Shown here: in pieces, positions 12,100 through 23,019 of the stretch
How positions within the stretch are numbered: the first letter of the stretch is position 1
Layout: the number at the start of each line of letters is the position of its first letter
Program-made: the position numbers and the translations under genes
The notes under the pieces: model-generated
Told to the model about the DNA's origin: nothing
Database searches by the model: none
Seen by the model: only the letters and a program-made list of their open reading frames with translations
Assembly (NCBI RefSeq): GCF_040954645.1
Contig: NC_092806.1
Location: 2,232,001 to 2,296,000, forward strand
DNA from: Diabrotica undecimpunctata
Lineage: Eukaryota; Arthropoda; Insecta; Coleoptera; Chrysomelidae
Reading direction: 5' to 3'
Length of the DNA stretch: 64,000 nt

Positions 12100-12560
12100 A
12101 AGTATGTATTAGTTTTCCTTGCTGTCCAATGTATCTTCAGCATTCGTCTATGAACCCATGAAGCATTTCCAATGCTTCAATTTTGTTCATGATTTTAGCG
12201 TTTACACTTCTGCACTGTACAAAAGTATGGACCATACATAACACTTAACCATTCTTTGTCTTAATTCTTAACTGAGATGATTATTGCAAAAAATTGACTT
12301 TATTTTCATAAAAGAAGTTTTAGTCATTGCTATTCTACGCTTTATTTCTATGTTTGGATCTAGTTGGTTCGTTACCACAGTTCCCAAATATGTGATTTTG
12401 CTAACTTTCTCAACATGGACTCCCTGTAGCATTTGAAATTTATTGGAATCCCCTCGTATATGTGTTAATTGAAATCCTCTTATATATGCATTACAATAAC
12501 GAAGAATTTTTTCAATGTTTCTTAGTTCGTATCCTTCAATTTAAAACCCAAATAATCTTT
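12100..12560 (-). pseudogene. RTE-like LINE C-terminal fragment
   Basis: Minus-strand frames read VEKVSKITYLGTVVTNQLDPNIEI, RIAMTKTSFMKIKSIF and MVKCYVWSILLYSAE, the post-catalytic region of RTE-like RT. It may belong to the same insertion as the RT fragment at 13.9-14.6 kb, separated by unrelated DNA. Confidence 0.72.
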
Positions 12561-13890
12561 TGTTCTTTTTAGGTCGCCGCCGTCGATAATAAATCATTTT
12601 ATTGTTTGTTTATGTCACAGGAGCAAATTTCTTCGATATTTCTTTGTTCAAACCGCCCGATATTGCGTTTTTAAATTAAGAATTTACGTCTTAATTTCCG
12701 TTGTGTCTTGTTTATGTGTCTTAATCCCAAAGTGTTTTGTTTATTCCAACTTATGCGATCAATTTTTTAAGATAATTTCGTCACTTTCGTTGAAGCTGCG
12801 ATGAAGAGCGGTGGTCTTCTGCGGTATGTCCAAATTTTACGTCAAATTTGAAATGTTCCTCGTTGTTCGTCTTTTTTTTATGAAAAATATGTAACATAGT
12901 AGCAGTTTAATGGTTCAGTTACAGTTTTAAGTGAGTTTTGAAATGTTGCCATTGTATCCAGTTGTACCTTTACCTGTTTTTAAAAAGCTAAGTCCAGTTT
13001 AGGTTCCAAGGTTTGTGTTCCAGTGACCCATTTTCCTTTTTGTTCGTGTGTCAGAGATTCCCAGCCATTGTTGAGTTTTTAAGAAGTGCAGTTTACAGCG
13101 CAAGTGTAATTTTTGTGAAATCCAGGTAACTTTTAAATTTTAAAGTAGAGGCAGACATTTTTTTAATAATAAGAATTTGCTTTCATAACAAAAAGGATTT
13201 GTAATAATTGTTTTTTTTATTTAATGTTAACTCACGATAGCGCGTTTTATTATTTTTGATTTTAGTTTGTTTTATTTTTAAAAAAAGGTTATTCTCGGTG
13301 CGGTAAATTGTGTAAGTTTATAATAGTATCTCCAACTCCTGGAATTTGTAAACAGATGAAACATGTAAGTCTTTTTTGTATTTTTGTATTTTGCGACTAT
13401 TGTTGTATTATTTTTTCACTGTCTATTTTGTAACTGTTTGTGGTGACACAAAAATAAATGTTAAATTTTCTTTCTTAACATTTTGTTTATTTTTTTTAAC
13501 TAACCCTTTTTTTTGAATTTCCATTTGGAAAAGATATGTTTATTGTGTTTAATAATTATATCTCCAGTTACAACTAGCTGTTGTGATGGTTATAATTAGG
13601 CACCTCAAAGTGGCGCTCTACATAAATTACTAGAAGTGTTTCCTGTTTCTTTCTGTTTTGTTTGTCCCAAGAGATTTGTATAAGTACCCCTTTATGTCAT
13701 TTTTTTGTAGTTGCCCCAATCCAACCTCCTTGTCTTTTACTTATCCACGACCCCAGCTCTCCTACCAAAACCTGAGTGCCGTTTGCATATGTTTCGATTA
13801 TGTTGCTTGCCCTTCTCCACCCACAGTAGTTTCTTCCCCGAATTTTCTAGCCCTTGTATTAATACCCCCTATGGTAGGCAAAATATTTCG
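12561..13890. other. Unassigned sequence between two RTE-like fragments
   Basis: No supported coding feature. T-rich, with a C-rich stretch at 13700-13870 that yields spurious ORFs. It could be an insertion that split the RTE-like copy. Confidence 0.4.
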
Positions 13891-13894
13891 TTAC

Positions 13895-14570
13895 AAAGCT
13901 TTGCATCGGAATGTGGGTCACGACTAAACATTTGGTTTTGTTTGTGTTTATTTTTATGCCCATTTCCTCTCCTACCTAGTGATTACGATCAAGCGGAATT
14001 TAAAGACCTTTAATATTATCTGACAGAATTACTATATCGTATGCATATCTAATCACATTAAGTAGTTCCCCGTTAATTTTTATTCCATATGGTTGTCTCT
14101 CAAGTGCCTTGTTAAATAACTGGTCCAAGTAAACATTAAACAATGTTGACGATAAAATGCAACCTTGTCTGACTCCTCGTTGTATGGAGATTTCATCGGT
14201 AGAGTTATCTCCAACTTTTACGATAGCAGTTTGATTCCAGTACAAGTTTTTATTGACACAAATATCCTTGTCATATACTTCGAAATTTTTTAGTCTTTGC
14301 AATAATTTTACATGCTGTACTTTATAAAATGCCTTTTCGAAGTCCACGAAACATGCAAATACATCTTTTCTTTGGTCACGGCATTTTTGTAATAGGATGT
14401 TAAGCGCAAAAAGTGCCTCCCTGGTTCCCATAGCATTTTTAAAACCAAATTGGGTATCTTCGAAATCTTCTTCCCATTTGCGTCTAATTCTGTTGTGAAG
14501 TATTCTTAGTAAAATTTTAAGAGTGTGGCTCATTAGGCTAATTAATCGGATTTTCTCGCATTGTGCTTTT
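13895..14570 (-). pseudogene. RTE-like LINE RT domain, YADD mutated to YAYD
   Basis: Minus strand: MSHTLKILLRIL, DTQFGFKNAMGTREALFAL, CFVDFEKAF (RT motif A), IQRGVRQGCILSSTLFNVYL (motif B), then IRYAYDIVIL where YADD is expected, followed by GEEMGIKINTNKTK. The catalytic Asp is replaced by Tyr, so the copy is dead. Confidence 0.85.
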
Positions 14571-14754
14571 TAGGTATTACCACATTATGTTTTAGGTATT
14601 ATATATTGAATTAAAAAGTCTTACTACTACTTTTATGTTATCGTCCATCCTCTATTAGTTTTAACAACTCAGTTAGTGTATCATCTGGAATACAGGGTTT
14701 TTAATTTTAGCATCATTTATAGCGCGTTTTACCTTGCATTTCATAATTTTTTCA

Positions 14755-16042
14755 TGTCCCTAAAGTTTTTGGAAAAATAAATATGTATTTTCTAATTGTA
14801 AATTAAGTTTATTTTATAAACTAAATACAGGAAATTCAGTCTACTTATTTAACGTTTATAATGTATTTTTAAAGAACAGAAGGAGGTTCGTGATCTTCGA
14901 TGGTACGTAAATTTGGTCTTGTATGTGCAATAAGCCTTTGGACTGTTTCTAAGTCGACCTCACAAGATTTTTCAAAATTATTCGCCTTTATTTTGGACTC
15001 TCCAGCCATTATTATACATCATTCGACTTAAATCAGCCAAAAACTTTTCTATAGGCCTAGCCTGAGGTACATTTGGAGGATTTTCATGCTTATGAACAAA
15101 ATTTATATTTTGAGAAGTTAACCAATCTGTCGTTCTCCTAGCGTAATGGCATGATGCTAGGTTGGGCTAAAATATAATTTCATCATTGGGGTGATAGGTA
15201 TTTATAAATTGAACAAGCTTTGTAAGAAATCTGTTAACTTAATTGTTAGCATTAAGAGCTTCACTGCGAACACGCCCAACAAAGGGCTGTGAAACACCAG
15301 TTTCTGAGATGGCCCACCATATCAAAATTTTATTAGCAAATTTCACTTTTCCCTTAATCATAACTTTGTATGATGCATTTTGTACACTGCGTGTATAAAA
15401 TCCGTCGTTGTTTTTTATTTAGAAATTGGATAAAGTAAAATACTTTTCATCATTAATGATGAGAATTTAACAGGAAAATGAATACGTCTCAATGCACTGC
15501 AACATCTAGAAATTTTTTCTAACTGAGCTGGTGTGTACTTAGGAATTTTTTTAATAGTTTTAAATTAGTTCTTGAGACTGTTCTTCTCACAGTCATTTGT
15601 GAAACATTATATCTTCGGCCAACATTTCGCAAATACTTTACTTTGTTTAGCTTTACTTTAATTGGTTTTTCGTACTCTGAATTAATCTCTGTTCCCGAAC
15701 AGTAGTTAAAGGTCTTGGTCTTCCACTTTTGGGCAAATTAAGGCATGGTATATCATTTTTGCACTCTTTTTTACCAATTGCCTGATAAATTGTTGACACA
15801 GAAGTATTTTGAGCACTAAAAATTCTTATAATATCACGTTTTGGTACATGTCTAACTAACCGATAAAGACTTTGACGAGATGTTAAATTTGTACGACATC
15901 CTAATGAACCCTATTTGTTAAAATTGACATTGTTTATATCGTTTTAGTTGTTTACTAACTTTAATTTCCAATGGCATCTTAATCTAATACTTCATACCAA
16001 TAATACTTTTAAAACTAAAATTTTTTAAAAACTTTTGGGACA
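14755..16042 (-). mobile_element. Mariner-family transposon, decayed
   Basis: Imperfect terminal repeats TGTCCCTAAAGTTTTT (14755) and its counterpart ending GGGACA at 16042. TA follows the right end (16043-16044); the left flank has CA, probably a mutated TA. The minus strand carries a fragmented transposase: EYEKPIKVKLNKVKYLRNVGRRYNVS (helix-turn-helix region, in pieces), ILIWWAISETGVSQPFVG, and ENPPNVPQARPIEKF with the final Glu. At 15161-15169 the expected W-P-D reads stop-P-N, so a catalytic Asp is lost. The style resembles the rosa-like mariner group. Confidence 0.8.
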
Positions 16043-16104
16043 TACGTCATTTACAAAAAAAATATGATTTTGATCATAAAAAACAAAAATATTGTATATA
16101 AATA

Positions 16105-16110
16105 TTTATT
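16105..16110 (-). terminator. Gene 2 poly(A) signal
   Basis: AATAAA on the minus strand, 54 nt past the gene 2 stop codon. Confidence 0.6.
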
Positions 16111-16163
16111 TTAGATTTTTTCAACAGGCCATACATATTAAAAAAAAAAAATTTTAATGATCT

Positions 16164-18361
16164 CTAACAGAAGTCCAATTTTTCGCATACTTCCTCAGGA
16201 GTATGTTCGTGGAGCTGGCCATAGATTCTATCAACTTTTGGGAGCAACTCATGCTGGCAATATTCTCTCAAGTGAGTTGGTAAAACACCGCATAATCTGT
16301 CTGCGTCTCTTTCAACTTCGTCCTGTAATAACAGAAAAACGGTAATTTTAATTTAAATTTTAACTTTATCAATTTATACTATTCAAAAAATTAAGAGATA
16401 CGATTATGAGTAATATGAATACGATATTGCTAAATGAATAAAAAGTAATTTTATATTTATAAGATAGATATGTTATTTTATGTAATAATTCTCATACAAA
16501 ACTTACAGATGGCAAGATTTTCAAAGGTGCAAAACAAAATTACAATATAGACAGAAATGCAAATAAATATCAAAAAAAAATTTTTATAATAGACTTACAT
16601 CGGTCAGACTGGTAGTATTTTTAACAAACGTATAAAAGAACATTAAAGGGCTTTCAATAATAGGAAAACATATTGTACATACGCAGTTCACCTTTTAGAT
16701 TACAATCATTCTTGCTTTAGTGATAAGGTAATATAATAAGTTTTGTGGAAGTTTTGAAAATCAAGCTCTCAGTATTGTATTTTTATATATTTGTACCTTT
16801 TTACACACAAATTTTATTTTATTAAAAACATGCACGTATTGTTGTGTGTTTTATATTATATGTTTTAACTATTAGTAATGAAATCGGTTATTTTAATGCC
16901 AGTCATACAACATGTATGTATAACAAAATTTTCACTTAAGGACACACATTTGATGACTATAATGTCACTTATAAAACTTACCAAGGGTACTCTTTCTTCT
17001 ACTAAATCCTTGATAACAGTGGTAAATAATATACAGTTGTCGCAATCAAATCTGTAGAAAGAAACGACTTATCAATTCAATTAACTCAATTTCATAGACT
17101 TAGATTTTAAAATATAAGTTTACTGAGGTTATTATTATTGAGGTCTAAAAATGCTACAAAAGAAAAGAAAAATAAAATTTATTTTTGATAAAACAGACCA
17201 AATTGGCAAATATTTTATTAGCAATTTGCCTTTTATTTGTACGATTTTTACTTACTCAGGCTCAGGATCAGGTTCAGGCTCATGGGTTCTTTGGGCGTAT
17301 ACGGTCAGACCTAAAAATAAACAATAGTTCTAAAACATAGGTCAGCTTTTTATTGTTAAAAATTTTAAAAATAAAATAATTTTTATCTTAAAGTTTTTGT
17401 ATTTTTAAATTTAATAAAATGTATATATGTAAATAATAGAAAAATATCAGCAAATAGAAAAAAAATGTATTTATCGTATATAGATCTTATTACAATATCA
17501 AGAAAAAAATTATGAGAAAAAATAAAGGTTTTAATAACAAAATGATAAGGATAATTAAGAAAATTTACGACTGCACTTAAGTTATGTCATCAGTTAAAAA
17601 AAGAACATTAAAAAATATTTACTACAGAAAAGGGTCTCAGACAAGGAGGAGGAATAAGTCCAATGCTATTTATTATATACGTGGTATAAAATAAATAAAA
17701 AATTCAACATAGAATAAAAAAAAATGTATGTGGGTTATAGAAATTGAACATTAGTTTTTATTTCAGAAGGAGCAGCTGCGACGACGGCGTCATATTGGAC
17801 AAAAATGAGCAACAACTACAAATCAATTTAGAAATGTCTAATTAATTACACATGATAGTAGAAAATGGAGAAGACGAAACAATACATATAAAAAAGAAGA
17901 AGTAAATATAGAACATACACAAACCTTCCAATATTGATCAGTAGAATTAAAAGACAACAAAAACAGGAAAGGGATACTAATAAAAGAATTCAAAAAACGA
18001 TGAAACAAGAAAAACAAAAATAAAAGTGCTTAAGTCAATATATACAGGCTGTATTAAACTTTGTTTGCGAGTCGTAAGTTCATAAACAGAAACTCTACAG
18101 GTGTAGTTAGGAATAACAAATTGCCAAATTGCTAATCATACAAGCTGCTAATAACAATAATCTTTTGCGTTTGTGTTGTATATTTTTAGCTTTAACAGTT
18201 TTGTTTTAAAGGGACACAGATAAAAATATATAGTAACTAGTGTATATTGTTTAAATATTACCAGTTTAGAATAATAAAATGGTTGTACTTAATAAATATA
18301 TAAAAAACGTTTATTGCTTACCGACGCAAAACAAGAGAGTCAAAACCAATGTAGTCTTCAT
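16164..18361 (-). CDS. Saposin-B-like secreted protein, gene 2
   Basis: Minus-strand exons in coding order: 18361-18322, 17310-17256, 17051-16982 and 16322-16164; the product is 107 aa. The signal peptide is MKTTLVLTLLFCVGLTVYA. The linker is QRTHEPEPDPEPE. The saposin-B domain starts FDCDNC and has all six cysteines (CDNC, LC, YC, VC, FC). Intron phases equal those of gene 1. Gene 3 is its closest relative: the linker, the 70-nt exon and exon 4 differ by only a few residues, and about 340 bp upstream is also shared. Introns hold a LINE RT piece (intron 1) and a Penelope fragment (intron 3). A secreted, lipid-interacting role is inferred from the fold only. Confidence 0.91.
16590..16740 (+). 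pseudogene. Penelope-like GIY-YIG fragment in gene 2 intron 3
   Basis: The plus-strand frame reads TYIGQTGSIFNKRIKEH, a stop, then RAFNNRKTYCTYAVHLL and DYNHS. This is the GIY-YIG endonuclease domain at the C-terminus of Penelope-like elements. Related fragments lie at 19500-19760 and, inverted, in gene 3 intron 3. Confidence 0.78.
17600..18000 (+). pseudogene. LINE RT fragment in gene 2 intron 1
   Basis: Frames read EKGLRQGGGISPMLFIIYV (RT motif B) and, after degenerate sequence, GVILDKNEQQLQINLEM (the region after YADD). It is heavily decayed. Confidence 0.7.
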
Positions 18362-18400
18362 GTTTGAGAATTGTATTTCACAATAATGTACATTGTCAGT

Positions 18401-18452
18401 TTCGCTTTATATACAATAAGAAGTCAACCACTTAACAAAAAGGACCACTTGA
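18401..18452 (-). promoter_or_regulatory. Gene 2 promoter: TATA plus two YAAGTGG boxes
   Basis: On the minus strand TCAAGTGG (18452-18445) and TTAAGTGG (18435-18428) precede a TATATAAAG box (about 18415-18405), which lies about 45 nt before the ATG. Order and spacing equal those of gene 3. Confidence 0.75.
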
Positions 18453-18689
18453 ATACATTTTATGTTATTGTTAATAATCCCCACTACCTTTCTATATTTG
18501 TTAACTTTGATTTACATAGACGATAAGGTGAAGTACTTATTATAACATAATGAACATTTAAGATATGTTAAAAAGCTTCTTTTGTGTAGTGCAGAAAAGT
18601 TGATGCTGCACTGATTAAATCTACATAATAAGTCATCTTATCTTTATTAATTTTACAGTCTGAAAATTTGACATTGTCAGAGGTCTAGA

Positions 18690-19150
18690 ATATTTATGGT
18701 TCTTTAGAGACCGCTCTGGTGCTACTAGTGTTAATCTGTGCCTTATAAGAATTGCAAGGTAAAACAGACGTTGATAAAGATGTTAAGAGAGACATGGGGA
18801 ATCTAAAAATTGCATTCCACAACATATCTCCTCAACTAAGCAAAATTCTTAGCGAATTGGTTTCTAGTACTCGTACAGAGTATATCGAAATAAAAAGGAA
18901 AAGACAGTTAAGATTTGATTTCTCATACAGGGCGCTTACGCATCCGCTTATACGTATATCGGCCCAATAGGCCTCATCAGAACGGCTTTCGCAATCGCTC
19001 TGAACCTGAAATAAATTTTTTCTGTCTTAGAAAGCAACTCTAACATGGCTTCGTATAGATGCAATGTAGCGACATCTGATAATAAAATTGTAGACTAATT
19101 TTCGAAACCAAATTCAAGAATTCCGCTTTAATCTGCGCCTCTTTTCCCTT
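18690..19150. other. Unassigned sequence upstream of gene 2
   Basis: The similarity to the gene 3 upstream region stops near 18682. Beyond that I see no gene or TE protein. Confidence 0.5.
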
Positions 19151-19499
19151 TTTAACTTTTTAAATTTAGACTATTAAAAAATTAAGAGTTAAAATTATAA
19201 GTAATGTGAATACAATATTGATAAATGAATAAAAAGTGATATTATATTTGTAAAATAATACAGAGAAAGGTTAGTTAGTAGAAAACATCCAAATATAGAT
19301 GTAAAAAGTAAGAATAAAAATACTGAGATAAATAAAAAATGAAACAAATTATATATTTATAAGATATAATTATTATTATATGTAATAATTCTCACACAAA
19401 ACTTACAGATGGCAAGATTTTCAAATGTGTAAAATAAACTTAAAATATAGACAGAACCGCAAATGAATCTGTATCAAAGAAATTCTTTAAAAAGGTTCC

Positions 19500-19760
19500 A
19501 TCAATTATGACGTAACTTGAGTTGTTACTTAACGAAAGTATAGCAGAACATAAAAAGCCTTTCAATAATAAAAAACAGATTCTACATACGCACTTCACCT
19601 TCTAGATCATATTTATTATTGAATTCTTTACATCCAGAATAAAGACCTCAAGCTATCTTTATTAGATAGAATCAATGGAAATTAATAAACTTAAAAAAAT
19701 AGATCTAATTCTGAATGACAAATTTAAGACAAACAATTCTCCTTTTCTCAATCCAAGTTT
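19500..19760 (+). pseudogene. Penelope-like fragment in the broken copy
   Basis: Frames read SIAEHKKPFNNKKQILHTHFTF, then IESMEINKLKKIDLILNDKF, the end of the Penelope-like GIY-YIG protein. It is better preserved at the C-terminus than the gene 2 copy. Confidence 0.75.
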
Positions 19761-19870
19761 TTAGTGTTTTATTGTTATATATTTATAGCTTCTTGCGCAC
19801 AGATTTTATTTTATTCAAAATATGCACGTAATATTGGATGTTTTATATATGTTTTAATTAACTTTGAAAC

Positions 19871-19971
19871 ATTAAAGGCAAATATCGAGCACAATTGTAA
19901 TAATCAAATCTTACCTTGCTATGGGCAAGATTTGATTATTACAATTATTGTGCTCGATATTTGCCTTTAAT
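19871..19971. repeat. Near-perfect 42/45-nt hairpin
   Basis: The arm 19871-19912 is the reverse complement of 19927-19971 apart from a 3-nt indel, with a 14-nt loop. It is an insertion relative to gene 2 intron 3. The near identity of the arms implies recent origin or gene conversion. Confidence 0.92.
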
Positions 19972-20148
19972 TTTTCAAGGTTCATTTATTCGAGCATTCA
20001 ACCTTATTTCAATCTTTTTTTTAATTATTAGTAATGAAATCGATTATTTTATTGCCAGTCATACAAAATGCATATAAAACAAAATTTACACTGAAGGACA
20101 CATGTCTTATGGCCACAATGTTACTAATATAATCAGTACTATTTATTA

Positions 20149-20990
20149 ATATAATCAGTACTATTTATTGCGAACTTATTTTTAATTGTTCTGTCAATAA
20201 AGTTTTAAAAGCGGTATTATAAGTCGGAAAGAACTTTTAATATGATATGTTAACAAACTCATTGAGATTTTTTTTATCTTTTTGTATTGTATTTAAATTT
20301 GTGTTTATTCGGCCTATATCTTTAAGACTCTTATTATTATTTTATTTATGAATGATTTATTTACGTCACTGATAATATACGTGCATCACTACGCTCTGCA
20401 TTTCTTGTTTTTCTTTAGTTAATTTTTTTTTTAAATGAAAAACTGCAGAAATTGCCTAATAAAATATTGTATAAAATAATAAACACAAAAATCAATAGTT
20501 GCCATTTGTACTTGATATGAATAGTTGTTAATTTTTTCCATTCTGTCCCATATACAGAGTAGAATAAAAAAAACATGAATAAAAAATACAATTAGTGGGA
20601 TACCATCTACATTTTTATTAATATTACCCCCAACATAATTTTGAATTGACACATATTTCACGAATAAAAACTAATTCATTATTCTTGATATCTACATCTG
20701 TACCATTATGTGTCAAACTGTAGCACGATGAGCATGCTACCTATCCTTCGTGATAAGTTGAATGAAATTATTCGCAAAACACTGGAGATTATCTGGAGAG
20801 AGTCACTGATACGACCACCCACTAAGGTGTATATGAAATCAAAAACAGATCAGAATTATTTAGGGGCCTATCTTATCAAAAAATATAATTAAAAGCAATA
20901 TTTCGTTGACATGTTGCAATTTTTAATAAAAATACATAAAAAAATAACTTTTTTAGTATTTTTACAATAATAAGTAATTTTACAAAAATA
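20149..20990. repeat. Left arm of long inverted repeat
   Basis: It pairs with 23020-24062 in reverse complement with frequent small differences, including TAGCACGATGAG and CTATCCTTCGTGA words shared with the right arm. The arms are diverged, so the insertion is not very recent. Confidence 0.85.
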
Positions 20991-20999
20991 AGTAGTTTT

Positions 21000-21180
21000 T
21001 TTTTACTTCTTCTTCTTCTTATGGTGCCGTGCACCTATAGTGCGTTGGCGAATTATCTTAAGGTCAGACGTCTGTCTTTTGCGGCATGCAAAAGTTCGCC
21101 AGTGTTAGTTACGCCTGTCCAGTTCTTTATATTTCGCAGCCACGACATTTGTTTGCGACTTACTCCTCTCTCTTTTTTTG
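21000..21180 (-). pseudogene. LINE 3' tail inside the RAG1-like element
   Basis: On the minus strand the sequence runs GGCTGCGAAATATAAAGAAC ... GCACGGCACCATAAGAAGAAG, the 3' end of an RTE-type LINE with its GAA tail. It sits between the left arm and the 3' end of the transposase gene. Confidence 0.65.
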
Positions 21181-21266
21181 ACAGTTAAAAATAATGAAGA
21201 ATTTGAACACACAAATGTTTATTCGGAATCAGTGTAATCTGATTCAATGATAATATCAGAGTTCTC

Positions 21267-22943
21267 TTATTTATCATCATCTTCAACTGTATTGTCGTCC
21301 AAACTGTTTGGATTCGGTGTTGCTTCATTTAAAATTGTGTTTGCTTCATCGGAAAATGGCCAAATTTTCTGCTTATTCTCTGGCCGACTACAACTGATGA
21401 GAGGATCAGATGTCTGAAGTAATATAACATCTCTGTTACAATTAATTCTTGAAAATTTCCGTGAAAAGTCCATCCGATATTTGCGAAAATGATTATGTGC
21501 TTCAGCGGCCTCTTCGGACAATTGCTCTATTGTCAGAATTGTCTGTTCGATCACCTGTGCTCCATGCATTTTACAATTGTCACCTGCACTCCATACAATT
21601 TGACATAATTTAGCAGTATCTTGGGTATAATTTTTAAATTTTTGGTGATCAATCTCATGACTACTTGATATTACCTCAAGAATCATCTTAAACCTGTTAA
21701 TTAATTCTCCGTTGATGCCTGTAATACGAGAGGAGCATTCTGTGTTCTGAAAAATCTCCTAGAAGTATTTCCATCATTACTATTTCCATAGCCTGCTTTA
21801 GAAATATCAACACGTAGACCTGTTTCAGCTCTAAAACATTTCTGAATTTTCTCTTTTGTTTCCTTAATAATTTTTTTGTCTCCTGGTGTACGGGCCTGTT
21901 ACTTTTTTATAGGTTCTTTAAATGCTAAATGTAGTAACAATTCGAAAAAGCGTAATCTGGCATGAAGTACTGAGAGCCCAAACTTTAAAGATTCTTTTTA
22001 GTGGCACATTTTTCTAATTTATTAAAATCTTCTGATGTCTGACCACATATACTATCGTATAGTTGATGAAGTGTCCGTTGCGAAGTTGCAAACCTTTTTG
22101 TTTACCATTATCAGCAAAATATTGTGACTGATTTTCACTGATGTTGCACTGTCTTTAGTCTTCAGTCTCTATCAGATATTTTGCCTGATTTTGGATGTAT
22201 TTTATTTCTTCTTTAGTGACATCTTTCCTTTCGTGGACAAATCGACCCTTGATAGGTCTGCAAAATCTCACCGAAGAATTAGTGGGATTCTGCCAAATGA
22301 TTTTTATTGCTTTGTTATCAATACAAACAACCAACCTCACTGGAACAATCAAGCTCATAAATATATTTGTGTCATCATCTGCAACTTTTTCAAATTTTTG
22401 TATAAATTGAGTTGGGTGAGATCCATCACATCCCCATTTTGATATTAAAAGTAGGTGTTGCTTTTTAATTCCACTTATTTTATCTAAGACTTTTGTTAAA
22501 TATTGCATAAGGTGCAAAGCCATATGATCCAGCAAAGCTTGTAGTTCAACATTAAAACTGGTCTTCGTAACATTTATTTTTTCATTATCTGGGTAGCACT
22601 CTTTTTTTGCCTTTTGCAGCAAAGAGTAACAATGGTAGATGGACTTCCGTCTGACTTGTAATAAGGTCCACTGGCTTCTTGTAAAGGTACCTTCTACATA
22701 TAACGATAAAGCTTCCTGTGGGGTAGATGTCATCTCCACTTGGTCTTTTTTTGAGGAAATTATCTTTCTGATCTTCTTGGCTTTCGTCGGTGTTGAAGTT
22801 ATTCCTTTAATCATCTTTAAAACATGTTTATTCCCGGAAGTATCCTGACTTACACGCGCAGCGAAAGTCAACTCCTCGACATGTACGCAAAGACGTATTT
22901 CTTTAGTTCTCCGTCGCTTGCTCCTTTCACTTAATTCGTGGGA
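21267..22943 (-). pseudogene. RAG1-like transposase, disrupted
   Basis: The DDE recombinase of the surrounding element, read on the minus strand. The N-terminal block is SHELSERSKRRRTKEIR after an in-frame stop (22944-22946). Next comes WGCDGSHPTQFIQKF, whose Asp matches the first catalytic Asp (D600) of RAG1, then FMSLIVPVRLV and IIWQNPTNSSVRFCRPIK. Frameshifted blocks follow: LHARLRFFELLLHLAF and GNSNDGNTSRRFF (compare the RAG1 NGNFAR block). The final part reads VIEQTILTIEQLSEEAAEAHN, then HFRKYR, where the last Glu matches E962. Stops near 22157 and frame changes at about 21700-22100 inactivate it. It has no RAG2-like partner. Family identification is from recalled motifs; the second catalytic Asp could not be placed. 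Confidence 0.72.
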
Positions 22944-23019
22944 CTATTTAGTTGGACAACCGGATAAGTAAGGAAAGTATAGGTAGTTAGGATTAAGAAT
23001 AAGTAAAAGTATTTATTTT

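Larger units (their letters stand above)
19160..20140 (-). pseudogene. Broken third copy of gene 2/3 intron 3
   Basis: This block is collinear with gene 2 intron 3 (16370-16960). Shared words include TAAATGAATAAAAAGT, TTACAGATGGCAAGATTTTC, the Penelope fragment, TTAGTAATGAAATCG and GCCAGTCATACAA. Where exon 3 should follow (after the GGACACA... word) the copy is cut by the outer end of the RAG1-like transposon. No exon 4 is visible on the other side. It is a relic of a further saposin-like gene copy. Confidence 0.75.

Noticed and set aside
13658..14013. Plus-strand ORFs rich in Pro/Ser/Cys
   Set aside because: They lie in a C-rich stretch and partly antisense to the RTE-like fragment; no domain recognised.
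16157..16345. Plus-strand ORF at 16157-16345
   Set aside because: Antisense of exon 4 of gene 2, whose six-cysteine saposin pattern on the minus strand is clear.
20114..20120. RSS-type heptamer CACAATG at the left of the RAG1-like element
   Set aside because: It lies in the flanking gene-2-like intron sequence, not in the inverted repeat, and no partner exists at the right end.
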